This document shows positions 30,401 through 38,606 of a stretch of DNA of 64,000 nt, piece by piece (the stretch's first letter is position 1; each line of letters starts with the position of its first letter). Origin of the DNA: Nostoc linckia FACHB-104 (GTDB lineage: Bacteria > Cyanobacteriota > Cyanobacteriia > Cyanobacteriales > Nostocaceae); the NCBI RefSeq assembly GCF_014696615.1, contig NZ_JACJQJ010000029.1:41276-105275 (forward strand), read 5' to 3'. The position numbers and the translations under genes are program-made. A model generated the notes under the pieces. The model made no database searches, was not told the origin of the DNA, and saw only the letters and a list, made by a program, of their open reading frames with translations.

Positions 30401-31356
30401 CGGTTTTAGGAAGACCTCGCGTTGATGTCACATTAAGAATTTCGGGATTTTTCCGCGATGCTTTCCCCAACATGATTGATTTATTTGACTCAGCCGTGCA
30501 AGCCGTAGCCGCCCTAGATGAACCGCCAGAACAAAACCCCCTCGCAGCGCAAGTGAAGCAAGATACTGATTTTTGGCAAGCAGAAGGATTAACTTCAGAG
30601 GAAGCACAAATGCGATCGCGCTACCGCATCTTTGGTTCTAAACCAGGTGCTTACGGTGCTGGACTCCAAGGCCTCATGGAATCGCACAATTGGACAGACG
30701 ATCAAGATTTAGCCCGCGCCTACATCAACTGGAGTTGCTACGCCTACTCTCCCTCATCTCCCTCATCTCCCTCATCTCCAACCGCCGCCCCCGAAGCCTT
30801 GCAGCAACGCTTGATGCAAACACAAGTTGTGTTGCATAACCAAGATAACCGCGAACATGACTTACTCGATTCTGATGATTATTACCAATTTCAAGGTGGT
30901 TTAACTGCAGCAGTCCGTTCTCTTCAAGGACAGAATCCGCAAATTTATTTTGGTGATAATTCCAATACCGCCCAACCAAAAGTCCGCCAACTTAAAGAAG
31001 AAATTGCCCGAGTATATCGTTCTCGCGTCGTTAATCCTAAGTGGATTGCTGGGGTAATGCGCCACGGCTACAAAGGAGCATTTGAAATGGCGGCGACGGT
31101 AGATTTTCTCTTTGCCTACGATGCCACAACTCAATGTGTCGAAGACTATATGTATCAAGGTATAGTAAATACTTATTTGCTCGATCCTGCTGTGGAAGAA
31201 TTTATTCACCAAAAAAATCCGTGGGCTTTGCGTGATATTGCTGAGAAATTATTGGAAGCACATAAGCGCAGTTTATGGCAGGATGTAAATACACAAACAT
31301 TGGAAATGTTACGAGCCTTAGTACATCAAGCTGAAGCAGCAATTGAAGAAAAATAA
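27433..31356 (+). CDS. cobN: Cobaltochelatase subunit CobN
   Basis: CobN is the large subunit of the aerobic cobalt chelatase that inserts Co2+ into hydrogenobyrinate diamide (a ChlH/BchH relative). The 1307-residue product keeps the family blocks: AIVVANYPNRDGRLANGVGLDTP-like (IAVIVANYPNRDGRLANG), VHVGKHGNLEWLPGK, GPMPHLYPFIVNDPGEGSQ and RHGYKGAFEMAATVDFLF. Three low-complexity stretches interrupt it in frame (codons near 180-215, 513-540 and 1104-1116). They are encoded by the GGGGACT/GGGCATT and CTCCCTCAT repeats found elsewhere between genes. They fall between conserved blocks, so the enzyme may still work. Confidence 0.93.
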   Translation: MHRVSATSGGWNQSEDLIFIEQTPAPFVFITAADTDIQTLAAAVPQLPATFPALRVANLLQLQQQISIDSYGEEVLELAQVIIVRLLGGRSYWAYGLEVVQEIVQRNGINLIVMPGDDAFDPHLVSQSSVPLDIVNQVWQYFSQGGVKNFVNALQFISDSCLSTSFNPPAPELVPRIGLYEWGLGTGDWGLGTGDEGDEEDEGDEGERTYAPCPMPNAPRPMPNVGILFYRAHYLSGNTRVIDSLCQALIQKNLQPVPVFVSSLREPDIQEELSEFFQPKDSEQIAVLLNTTSFSLARLETETPQVELWEKLDVPVLQVILSGGGVEQWESQMAGLSPRDIAMNVALPEVDGRIISRAVSFKTVQTRNQDLETDVVVYEPISDRIEFVTQLAANWVRLRCKPPQERRIAVIVANYPNRDGRLANGVGLDTPASCVEILQALQLASYHLENLPVNSDELIQRLTAGVTNDPEGRDWRAVQQTLSVAEYQNYFANLPSAVKQGITQRWGIEEMRQGGREQGAGENILIDAQCPMPNAPCPIPGIQLGNIFVGIQPSRGYDLDPSLNYHAPDLEPTHNYLAFYYWVRECFGADAVVHVGKHGNLEWLPGKSLALSSNCYPEVALGPMPHLYPFIVNDPGEGSQAKRRSQAVIIDHLTPPMTRAELYGSLQQLENLIDEYYEAESLDPVRLPMIRDRIRELILQENLHQDLGITNEPDILNFENLILNSINGYLCELKEAQIRDGLHIFGQCPQGKQLRDLIVAIARIPNRYSIGITRALAAEWSLDFDPLTANFGDKFTLPESSLAPLHLVTKLKSCHTIGDAVEILEEHAAYLVEQLITQQLQLSTQHSALSTILNWIALKLLPALQQTQQEITNLLRGLDGRYVQSAASGAPTRGRPEVLPTGRNFYSVDIRALPTETAWDIGRKAAETLIERYTQDNGEYPKTLALSVWGTATMRTGGDDIAEALALLGVRPVWDGAARRVVDFEILPLSVLGRPRVDVTLRISGFFRDAFPNMIDLFDSAVQAVAALDEPPEQNPLAAQVKQDTDFWQAEGLTSEEAQMRSRYRIFGSKPGAYGAGLQGLMESHNWTDDQDLARAYINWSCYAYSPSSPSSPSSPTAAPEALQQRLMQTQVVLHNQDNREHDLLDSDDYYQFQGGLTAAVRSLQGQNPQIYFGDNSNTAQPKVRQLKEEIARVYRSRVVNPKWIAGVMRHGYKGAFEMAATVDFLFAYDATTQCVEDYMYQGIVNTYLLDPAVEEFIHQKNPWALRDIAEKLLEAHKRSLWQDVNTQTLEMLRALVHQAEAAIEEK
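27975..28105. repeat. Intergenic-type repeat inserted in frame in cobN (copy 1)
   Basis: Tandem GGGGACT units, GATGAGG units and CCCAATGCC units lie inside cobN and keep its frame, encoding GLGTGDW and DEGDEE-type sequence. A second block lies at 28965-29052. Confidence 0.8.
28965..29052. repeat. Intergenic-type repeat inserted in frame in cobN (copy 2)
   Basis: GGGGGCAGGGAGCAGG-type and CCCAATGCCC-type units encode a Gly/Gln and Met/Pro/Asn/Cys-rich loop in CobN. The same units occur outside genes at 25087-25185. Confidence 0.75.
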
Positions 31357-31374
31357 GTGGTGTAGGAACCCCAT

Positions 31375-32559
31375 ATGGACAACCTCGCGTATTTCCACCT
31401 AGCTTTTGCCTATGAAGATAGCCAATCCAATGAATTGGTTTCTCTGAAAGATTTTTTTAACACAGCAGCAACACCAGACTGGAAGAAACTTTCTAGCAGG
31501 GCTTGGCGATATATGTTACCTCTTGCCCTCACTTTGTCGATTCTCAGTGCTGTTAGTAGTGCCTTGGCACTTGAACGCGGCGATCAAGGCCCTTCTGTCA
31601 GGAATCTACAACAAAAGTTGAAACAAGTAGGCTTTTATCAAGCTCCCATTACACAAATTTATGACTTCCCCACTGAAGATGCTGTGCGCCGCTTCCAAAA
31701 AGCTGCCGGCTTACCAGTAGACGGAATCGTTGGTACAACCACTTTACAAAAATTAGACAACTGGCGGCCAAAAGTTGCAAGTACAACAACACCAGCAAAA
31801 AAGACTAGTACAACTGCTACTAGAACAACTGCTGTCAGTACACAGCCGAAAAAAACAGCTACCAACAGTACAACCGCTAAAAAAGCTACTGTTGTTCCGA
31901 CAACGGCGACAACCAGCAAACGCAGCAATCCCAATTACCTTGTGAAGGGTGATGAAGGTGAATCCGTCCGAGTTTTACAAGAACGCTTACGGGTTGCTGG
32001 CTTTTACTACGGTAACGCCACCGGGATTTTTGGCCCAATTACAGAAGAGGCTGTCAAACGATTCCAAGCAGCTTATAACCTAGATGCTGATGGTGTTGTC
32101 GGCCCAGCAACAATGAGGAAATTACCACCCCTTGGTGTTGGTGATGGTGAGGATGCTCCCAAAGCCGTAGCCGATCGCGATAAATTGCGTATAGGCGATC
32201 GCGGTGAACCCGTTCGGATTCTGCAAGATCATTTGATCAAAGCTGGCTATTTACAGGGAGAACCGAATGGCTATTTTGGCCCAAATACCGCAGATGCTGT
32301 TCGCCGATTTCAAGCCGCTAATTATTTAGCACCTAGTGGTATAGCTGGCCCCACTACCAGAGCTAAGTTATATAGCTTAGTGACTAATACTCCTAAGAGT
32401 GAATTTAGTGTTTTGGAAATTCAAAGAAGATTACAAGAAAAAGGTTTCTACAAAGGTCAACTCAATGGTGTAATGGCAGATGACACCAAAAAAGCCATTA
32501 AACAAGCCCAAGAGTTTTACGGTATCAGTCTCAAGGATATTAGAAGCGGACGCTTTTAG
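31375..32559 (+). CDS. Peptidoglycan-binding protein with repeated PG-binding domains
   Basis: The 394-residue protein has a hydrophobic signal/anchor at residues 45-64 (ending SALALE). It then has PG_binding_1 repeats: GDQGPSVRNLQQKLKQVGFY (about 68-120), GDEGESVRVLQERLRVAGFY (about 190-245), GDRGEPVRILQDHLIKAGYL (about 275-330), and a partial fourth near 350-390. A Thr/Ala/Lys-rich linker separates the first two. It probably binds the cell wall. It is convergent with furA, the arrangement of alr1690 in Anabaena PCC 7120, whose read-through RNA is antisense to furA. Confidence 0.85.
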   Translation: MDNLAYFHLAFAYEDSQSNELVSLKDFFNTAATPDWKKLSSRAWRYMLPLALTLSILSAVSSALALERGDQGPSVRNLQQKLKQVGFYQAPITQIYDFPTEDAVRRFQKAAGLPVDGIVGTTTLQKLDNWRPKVASTTTPAKKTSTTATRTTAVSTQPKKTATNSTTAKKATVVPTTATTSKRSNPNYLVKGDEGESVRVLQERLRVAGFYYGNATGIFGPITEEAVKRFQAAYNLDADGVVGPATMRKLPPLGVGDGEDAPKAVADRDKLRIGDRGEPVRILQDHLIKAGYLQGEPNGYFGPNTADAVRRFQAANYLAPSGIAGPTTRAKLYSLVTNTPKSEFSVLEIQRRLQEKGFYKGQLNGVMADDTKKAIKQAQEFYGISLKDIRSGRF

Positions 32560-32689
32560 CATCCGCTTAGGTATTAACACTAAGAGTCCCCAACTGATTT
32601 CTTACCTCCGATAACAGCGAACGAGAAATAGCTCAAAATTCCATTGATTTGTTTTATTTCAGACTCCGCTTGGTTATCTCACCCAGGTG

Positions 32690-33145
32690 CTATAACGGCA
32701 TCAAAGCTCTTTGGCACTTGGGACAAACTGCATGAATAGTCATTTGACAGTCGAGCAGATGGAAACCTTCTTTCTGGGCAGTTTTTGCTCCAATTTTCAA
32801 AATTGAGTCGTTTTTAAACTCAATTGTACTGTTACATCTCACACAAATAAGGTGATGGTGGTGATGGGGGTAGGGCTGATTAAGTTCGTAATGTTTATGT
32901 CCTTCCCCCAGTTCCAATTCCCGCAAAATCCCCATTCTAGCCATCAACTTTAAAGTTCGATAAATAGTTGACAGACTAATTCCTTCACCATCAGTTTCTA
33001 AGCGATGATAAAGATCCTCAGCACTGAGGTGTTCGCCTTGCGGAAGCTCTTGGAAAATGTGTAGAATTGTTTCACGTTGGGGAGTTAAACGCCAACCCCG
33101 GTCATTTAATTCCGCTTTTAGTGAAGTAGAAGTGTAAACAGTCAT
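32690..33145 (-). CDS. furA: Ferric uptake regulator FurA
   Basis: I use the ATG at 33143-33145, giving 151 residues, the length of Anabaena FurA. The winged helix (GWRLTPQRETILHIFQ and ISLSTIYRTLKLMARMGILREL) is followed by the His-rich PYPHHHHHLICVRCNSTIEF metal region and a second cysteine pair CPKC. FurA is the iron- and haem-responsive master repressor in cyanobacteria. The convergent peptidoglycan-binding gene and the group 2 sigma gene upstream match the alr1690-furA-sigC order of Anabaena. Confidence 0.88.
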   Translation of the reverse strand: MTVYTSTSLKAELNDRGWRLTPQRETILHIFQELPQGEHLSAEDLYHRLETDGEGISLSTIYRTLKLMARMGILRELELGEGHKHYELNQPYPHHHHHLICVRCNSTIEFKNDSILKIGAKTAQKEGFHLLDCQMTIHAVCPKCQRALMPL

Positions 33146-33634
33146 ACTAATTTTTCTCAATAAAGCCTCATAGTTGAGAATATAGCAAATATTTTGCGGT
33201 ATTTGCAACAATCGTTGCTTATTGAGAATCTTTATTAAAGACTGAAGAAGAATTCATGAGAACTTAACGCACCAAAAATAATAGGCGATCCCCGCCCATA
33301 CAGTCTTATGTATATAGAGTTTACAAAACTCAAAGCTATTTAGATGAAAATTATTTGCCATAACCTAAAAAAGAGATTTTGGCACGGGGATCGAGCAAAT
33401 TTGTGACCAATAAAGAGTTCAGAGTCAACAATCTATAGATTGAATTTTGTGATAGTCACTATTGATTATTGACTATGCCAATTTTAGATTTTAGATTGCC
33501 AATTTTAGATTTTTTTAGTTTATATGCCGCCCTTAGTAGGCGGAGTAAATCCAAAATTTAAAATCCTTGTGCTAAATACCCAGAGTTGCTGGGGTCAATC
33601 TAAAATCTAAAATTAATTGACCGCTGAACATGAA
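33146..33634. promoter_or_regulatory. Upstream region of furA
   Basis: About 490 bp between the sigC stop and the furA start. The part next to furA is AT-rich, with TTGAGAATATAGC and TTGAGAATCTT stretches that could be Fur boxes for autoregulation. The part near sigC has repeats of AATTTTAGATTT. I cannot fix the operators. Confidence 0.4.
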
Positions 33635-34885
33635 TTAACTCAGAGACTCTAGATAGTCGCGGATCAAATTACGACGCTTTGGTTGGCGTAGCTTTTGTAA
33701 AGCTTTAGATTCGATTTGGCGTACACGTTCCCGTGATAAATCCAGCGCACGTCCGATTTCTGCTAAAGAGTAGGGATGACCATCTGCTAAACCAAACCGC
33801 ATGAGAATCACATCACGCTCGCGGCTGGTTAAATCTGCTAATAAATGCTGTAAATCTCTTTGTAAAGATTCACGCATTAATAATTCTTCTGGGGTAACAC
33901 TATCAGTTTCGAGTAATTCGCCTAACTCAGTGTCTTTATCTTTTCCTACTTTGGTTTCTAGAGAAACAGAGCGAGGAACCCGTAACAAAACTTCTCTAAC
34001 TTGAGTTGGTGTCATTTCTAGCTCAACAGCCAAATCTTCTAAAGTCGGAGTCCGGCCTTTTTCTTGAGCAATTTTGCGTTGAGCTTTTTTGATTTTGTTG
34101 AGCTTTTCAGTAATGTGGACAGGAAGGCGAATTGTCCGACTAGAAGTAGCGATCGCTCTGGTAATACCTTGACGAATCCACCAGTAAGCGTAAGTACTAA
34201 AGCGATAACCCTTAGTTGGGTCAAATTTTTCTACAGCGCGTTCTAAGCCAAGTGTGCCTTCTTGGACTAAATCCAACAATTCTAATCCCCGATTTTGATA
34301 TTTCTTAGCAACAGACACAACCAAGCGCAAATTCGCCTTGATCATGTGTTCTTTAGACTGGAGTCCTTGGGACTGAATTTGTTCCAATTCTTCCACTGTA
34401 ATCTTGGCAATTTCTGCCCAGCGACGTTTACCTTCAGATAAAGTTGGCTTGAGATCGCACAAGTTTATACCAGCTGTGGCTGCCCATCTTTCTAAAGACG
34501 GACGATGTCCCAGTTCAGATGCTAAACGTTCTTGGACTTCAATCAATCGCAGATAAGGCTCAATGACTGCATCCCCTTGCTTGGCAGCATTAGCAAGCAC
34601 TATCCGCATCCGCAAATAACGTTGGACTTTCTGAGCTTCTGAAACCTCTTCGTCTCGCCCTAATAAGCGTACCCGACCAATTTCTTGAAGATAAAGGCGT
34701 ACTAAATCTGTACTCCGACGGTTGGTGCTAGCAGCGAAACTTGCGGGATCAACAGAAGCCAACTCTAAATCTTGCAAATCATCTAAAGGCAACTCATGAT
34801 CGTCAACCGTGAGATCTGGGTCTAAGATTTGCTGAGATTTTTGTGCGTTGTAGGGGGCATCTGCGTAAAAAGATGTTGCTGGCAT
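33635..34885 (-). CDS. sigC: Group 2 RNA polymerase sigma factor, SigC type
   Basis: The 416-residue protein (ATG at 34883-34885; an upstream TTG would add 10) has region 1.2 (DLVRLYLQEIGRVRLL), region 2 (NLRLVVSVAKKYQNRGLELLDLVQEGTLGLERAVEKFDP, YRFSTYAYWWIRQGI), region 3 and region 4 (RERDVILMRFGL, LDLSRERVRQIESKALQKLR). It is a non-essential sigma-70 relative. The N-terminal SFYADAPYNAQKSQQILDPD and its place beside furA fit SigC (all1692 neighbourhood of Anabaena). Confidence 0.85.
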   Translation of the reverse strand: MPATSFYADAPYNAQKSQQILDPDLTVDDHELPLDDLQDLELASVDPASFAASTNRRSTDLVRLYLQEIGRVRLLGRDEEVSEAQKVQRYLRMRIVLANAAKQGDAVIEPYLRLIEVQERLASELGHRPSLERWAATAGINLCDLKPTLSEGKRRWAEIAKITVEELEQIQSQGLQSKEHMIKANLRLVVSVAKKYQNRGLELLDLVQEGTLGLERAVEKFDPTKGYRFSTYAYWWIRQGITRAIATSSRTIRLPVHITEKLNKIKKAQRKIAQEKGRTPTLEDLAVELEMTPTQVREVLLRVPRSVSLETKVGKDKDTELGELLETDSVTPEELLMRESLQRDLQHLLADLTSRERDVILMRFGLADGHPYSLAEIGRALDLSRERVRQIESKALQKLRQPKRRNLIRDYLESLS

Positions 34886-35571
34886 AAATATCGTCTCAAT
34901 GGCTCCAGGTAACAATAGATTACGGTCAGCTAAAATTAATGGTCAGCTATTCAACTGTTGCTATTGTTCCCGTGATTTACGAAGAACTAACACGGTTGAG
35001 GATTCTATTACGGTTTTTTTTGATTTTTTTTTCAAAAAAACTGTGATAGTTGTTTTTGTTACATAACTACCGAAATAGTAAGCTGCTGTAGTTCTTTCAT
35101 TGAACCAATAGCTATTCATTTCTACAGCTAGCTTTTAAGTTTTGAATTAGCTTTTCAACATTTCAAATTTGATGAGATTTTACTGTTACAAAAGTAACAA
35201 TGTATAAACATATTTCAGTAAAAATGATGTTCATAATCGGCATAGTCATATCTACACCACTAAAAACGTTGTATCCTGACAAATTACGAATTTTCTCTAG
35301 GGAATATTTGGTAAGTATTTGAGGTAATTGTCATTGGCAATGCGTTAGTAAGAACGCTGAAGTGCTAATACCTAGCAATTACCAGTTCAGTATTTATAAG
35401 GAGTAGGGGGAATGGGGAATGGGGAATGGGGAATGGGGAATGGGTAATGGGGAATGGGGAATGGGTAATGGGGAATGGGGAATGGGTAATGGGGAATGGG
35501 GAATGGGTAATAAGCATTTGTTCTTTCCTGCTCTCTTTGTAACTCAATCCCCAGTCACCAGTCACCAGTCC
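34886..35571. other. Intergenic region with tandem repeats
   Basis: About 690 bp. The sigC-proximal part is AT-rich and must hold the sigC promoter. Positions 35405-35512 are tandem GGGGAAT/GGGTAAT repeats. No gene is supported. Confidence 0.5.
35405..35512. repeat. Tandem repeat GGGGAAT/GGGTAAT
   Basis: About fifteen seven-base units with a higher-order period of about 21 (two GGGGAAT plus one GGGTAAT in the second half). Any open frame across it is low-complexity and not a gene. Confidence 0.85.
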
Positions 35572-36519
35572 CTAATTACCATCCTCAAAATGATACTCAG
35601 GTTTAATATCTCGTAGCATTAGTTCATCGAGAGCTTGTTGGGGTGTGATTTTACCTTGAAGTAATCTATCAACTTGCTCGGTAATTGGTACCGGAATATT
35701 CTGCTGTCTGGCTCGTTGCATCAACACTCGACAAGTGTTGACACCTTCAGCAGTTCCTTGGAGATGGGAGATAACTTCTTCAAGTGTTTTGCCAGCAGCT
35801 AGCTGGTAACCTACTTGATAATTACGGCTCAAGGGACTGTTGCAAGTTGCTAGCAAATCCCCTAAACCTGATAAACCATAAAATGTTTCTGTTTTCGCAC
35901 CCCAGAAATTACCGATGCGAACCATTTCTGTGAGTCCACGGGTGACTAAACCAGCTTTGGCATTGGTTCCCAATTTTAAACCGTCACATACACCAGCTGC
36001 GATCGCAATTACATTCTTGAGAGTTCCACCTAATTCCACTCCCACAGGATCAGGATTGGTATATACCCGAAAGCGATTAGAAGAAAACACCAGCTGCACT
36101 GTTTGCGCCGCTGCAAAAATATTGCTAGCTACTACCGTTGCAGCTGGTAATTCCATTTCAATTTCTTTAGATAAATTAGGCCCAGATAAAACAACAACTG
36201 CATGATCAGGGAAAGCAGATTGCCAAATTTGCGACGGCGTACAGGTTGTTTCTGGTTCTAAACCCTTGGTAGCCGTCACAAAAATTGTTTCCGGAGAGAC
36301 AGGTAAAGACTTAACTTGAGCCGCTACATCCCTGACACCTTTCATCGAAATGGCGGAAAGGATAATTTGAGCATCTTCTAAAACTGCTTCCAACTTTTCC
36401 TCTCCCCAACGTGACCAAACGCGCACCCGATGACCATTAGCCGCAGCCAATTTCGCCAGTGCTGTTCCCCAAGCACCGGCTCCCAAAATTGCTACAGATT
36501 GTGGATTGTCATTGGTCAT
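35572..36519 (-). CDS. gpsA: Glycerol-3-phosphate dehydrogenase [NAD(P)+]
   Basis: The 315-residue enzyme reduces dihydroxyacetone phosphate to sn-glycerol 3-phosphate for membrane lipids. The Rossmann motif VAILGAGAWGTALAKLAAANGH lies at residues 9-30. LSGPNLSKEIEMELPAATVVA and the catalytic lysine region LGGTLKNVIAIAAGVCDGL follow. The length is slightly below the usual 330-340. It is followed by lipA on the same strand after a repeat-filled gap. Confidence 0.93.
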   Translation of the reverse strand: MTNDNPQSVAILGAGAWGTALAKLAAANGHRVRVWSRWGEEKLEAVLEDAQIILSAISMKGVRDVAAQVKSLPVSPETIFVTATKGLEPETTCTPSQIWQSAFPDHAVVVLSGPNLSKEIEMELPAATVVASNIFAAAQTVQLVFSSNRFRVYTNPDPVGVELGGTLKNVIAIAAGVCDGLKLGTNAKAGLVTRGLTEMVRIGNFWGAKTETFYGLSGLGDLLATCNSPLSRNYQVGYQLAAGKTLEEVISHLQGTAEGVNTCRVLMQRARQQNIPVPITEQVDRLLQGKITPQQALDELMLRDIKPEYHFEDGN

Positions 36520-36526
36520 TTGTTAA

Positions 36527-36600
36527 GAGTCAAGGGTCAAAGGTCAAAGGTCAAGGGTCAAGGGTCAAGGGTTAAAAATTATTCTCCTTGTCCCCTTGTC
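36527..36600. repeat. Repeats of GTCAAGG/GTCAAAG
   Basis: Six or seven tandem copies of GTCAAGG or GTCAAAG followed by CCTTGTCCC units fill the gap between lipA and gpsA. Confidence 0.7.
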
Positions 36601-36603
36601 CCC

Positions 36604-37482
36604 TCATCCCCTACTCCGGGGGTAACGCTGCATTAATTCACGTACTTGCTCTGCATGATAAGAGCTTCTTGTCAAGGGAGAAGATACAACTTGTAAAAAT
36701 CCCAGTTCTTGGCCGAAGGCTTGCCAAGCAGCAAATTGTTCTGGGGTGACAAAATCATTGACTTGTAAATGTTTTTGGCTGGGTTGGAGATATTGCCCAA
36801 TTGTTAAGATATCGCAATCTACGGCACGTAGGTCTTGCATAACCTGACGAATTTCGGCATCAGTTTCGCCAAGTCCCACCATGATGCCAGATTTCGTGTA
36901 GACCCAAGGAGCAAGTTGACGCGATCGCGCTAGTAATTCCAGAGTGCGATCGTAGTTACCTTGGGGACGGACACGACGATACAGACGAGGGATGGTTTCT
37001 GTATTGTGGTTTAATACTTCGGGTGCAGCTTGGAGAATTATTTCCAGAGCATCCCAATTACCGCACAAATCTGGAATTAACACCTCAATTGTAGTTTTGG
37101 GTGAAACATCCCGAACTGCGGCAATACATTGTACAAACTGCGATGCACCACCATCAGGTAAATCATCTCGGTTTACAGAGGTGATGACTACGTGATTGAG
37201 TTGCATCCGGCGCACGGCTTCTGCCAAACGTGCTGGTTCTGTAGGATCTAAAGGTTTGGGCTTTTTTTCAAAATCGATATCACAGTAGGGACAAGCACGA
37301 GTGCAAGCAGGGCCCATAATCAAAAATGTGGCAGTACCAGCTTGAAAACACTCGCCAATATTCGGACAGGACGCTTCCTCACAAACCGTATTGAGCGCTA
37401 AATCCCGCAAAATTTCTTTAACGTTCCCAACGCGCTCCCACTGAGGCGCTTTTACCCGCAACCAGTCTGGTTTTACAGTCAC
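36604..37482 (-). CDS. lipA: Lipoyl synthase
   Basis: LipA inserts two sulfur atoms into octanoyl chains on lipoyl-dependent enzymes. The 292-residue protein has the auxiliary cluster motif [13 protein letters not shown] (three cysteines near 34-45) and the radical-SAM motif [10 protein letters not shown] (near 60-68). GLGETDAEI and the C-terminal RSSYHAE serine region complete the pattern. The start [13 protein letters not shown] is typical. Confidence 0.95.
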   Translation of the reverse strand: MTVKPDWLRVKAPQWERVGNVKEILRDLALNTVCEEASCPNIGECFQAGTATFLIMGPACTRACPYCDIDFEKKPKPLDPTEPARLAEAVRRMQLNHVVITSVNRDDLPDGGASQFVQCIAAVRDVSPKTTIEVLIPDLCGNWDALEIILQAAPEVLNHNTETIPRLYRRVRPQGNYDRTLELLARSRQLAPWVYTKSGIMVGLGETDAEIRQVMQDLRAVDCDILTIGQYLQPSQKHLQVNDFVTPEQFAAWQAFGQELGFLQVVSSPLTRSSYHAEQVRELMQRYPRSRG

Positions 37483-37648
37483 AATCCGTTTTCACTATAT
37501 ATATACAGAGTTATGTTAGCAATCTTCCGAGATTTTAGATGAATTCAGTTTAAAAGAATATTTTGATATGGGTTCGGCGTTGCACATTCTCTAGGGAGAC
37601 TGTCATTTATCCTTTGTCAATGCAAATGACCAATGACAAAAGACGACC

Positions 37649-37772
37649 CAATACTGCTCGGTTAAGGATTTTCAACTCGGAATTTGGTTTGGGGAAAAGG
37701 TGAAAGGGTAAGGTTAAAGGTTTTTCTTGCCCCTTTTCCCCTTCCCCTTTTACCCTTAACCGACAAGTATTG
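37649..37772. mobile_element. MITE-like element, about 124 bp
   Basis: Ends are imperfect inverted repeats: CAATACTGCTCGGTTAAGG (37649-37667) and CCTTAACCGACAAGTATTG (37754-37772), matching except for the three central bases. The 7-bp direct repeat GACGACC flanks it (37642-37648 and 37776-37782). The interior holds purine- and pyrimidine-rich AAAGGG/CCTTTTCC runs. Confidence 0.65.
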
Positions 37773-37819
37773 AAGGACGACCTTTATGGGTAGTTGCGTT
37801 TTAGCTTAATGATTAATCA

Positions 37820-38176
<357 letters not shown>

Positions 38177-38408
38177 TTACTTACTCATCTGCTAGAGATT
38201 TTAAAGGGTTATTGTTAGATAAAAAATGCTTGCTAGAGTCTGGAGTGCATCAATTGTCGGCATCGATGCCATAAAAGTAGGTGTGGAAGTCGATGTATCC
38301 GGGGGATTACCAGGAATTGTGGTATTAGGATTACCAGATTCGGCAGTTCAAGAATCCAAAGAACGGGTGAAAGCAACACTGAAAAACGCGGGTTTTGCTT
38401 TTCCGATG

Positions 38409-38444
38409 CGGAAGATTGTAATTAACTTGACTCCGGCTGATTTG
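38409..38444 (+). other. Protospacer of the element's own last spacer (homing target)
   Basis: This comM segment matches spacer 48762-48797 in 33 of 36 bases; mismatches are at spacer positions 12, 25 and 36. The three bases just 5' are ATG (38406-38408). From memory, ATG is the PAM reported for type I-B CASTs. The match begins exactly on a codon boundary (CGG AAG ATT). Confidence 0.9.
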
Positions 38445-38489
38445 CGTAAGGAAGGGCCAAGTTTTGATTTACCTATCAGCGTCGGAATT

Positions 38490-38494
38490 TTAGC
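38490..38494. other. Predicted 5-bp target-site duplication TTAGC (one copy)
   Basis: Tn7-like elements duplicate five bases on insertion. The five bases before the transposon end are TTAGC. The matching copy should follow the far end, which is outside the window. Confidence 0.5.
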
Positions 38495-38505
38495 TGTGGA
38501 AACAT

Positions 38506-38561
38506 AATAAAGTTATACAATAAATAATAAAGTTGTACAATGCATAATAAAGTTATACAAT
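38506..38561 (+). repeat. Three TnsB-type binding sites at the transposon right end
   Basis: Three direct 16-mers, AATAAAGTTATACAAT, AATAAAGTTGTACAAT and AATAAAGTTATACAAT, start at 38506, 38526 and 38546, exactly 20 bp apart. Dense, regularly spaced sites are the mark of a Tn7-type right end, next to tnsA. Confidence 0.85.
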
Positions 38562-38563
38562 TT

Positions 38564-38597
38564 CTCCTATGGGTGAGTATTATTCCACCTGTAGGAG
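38564..38597 (+). promoter_or_regulatory. Hairpin covering the tnsA ribosome binding site
   Basis: CTCCTATGGGTG (38564-38575) pairs with CACCTGTAGGAG (38586-38597) in 10 of 12 positions, with a 10-base loop. The right arm contains AGGAG, the likely ribosome site of tnsA nine bases before its ATG. The mRNA could hide this site. Confidence 0.55.
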
Positions 38598-38606
38598 ATT
38601 GTCTTT

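Larger units (their letters stand above)
38226..38494 (+). pseudogene. comM: comM (yifB), 5' fragment cut by the transposon
   Basis: The 90 codons before the junction encode the start of ComM/YifB: MLARVWSASIVGIDAI, VDVSGGLPGIVVLGLPDSAV and KIVINLTPADLRKEGPSFDL, ending SVGILA. ComM is an AAA+ Mg-chelatase-like helicase that promotes branch migration during natural transformation; full proteins have about 510 residues. After GILA the frame enters the transposon end and stops at 38505-38507, adding VET. The remaining about 420 codons are not in the window. Positions 38409-38444 match the last CRISPR spacer. Confidence 0.9.

Noticed and set aside
35365..35616. Open frames across the GGGGAAT repeats on both strands
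   Set aside because: They encode only PFPITHS- or GNGEW-type repeats arising from the tandem DNA.
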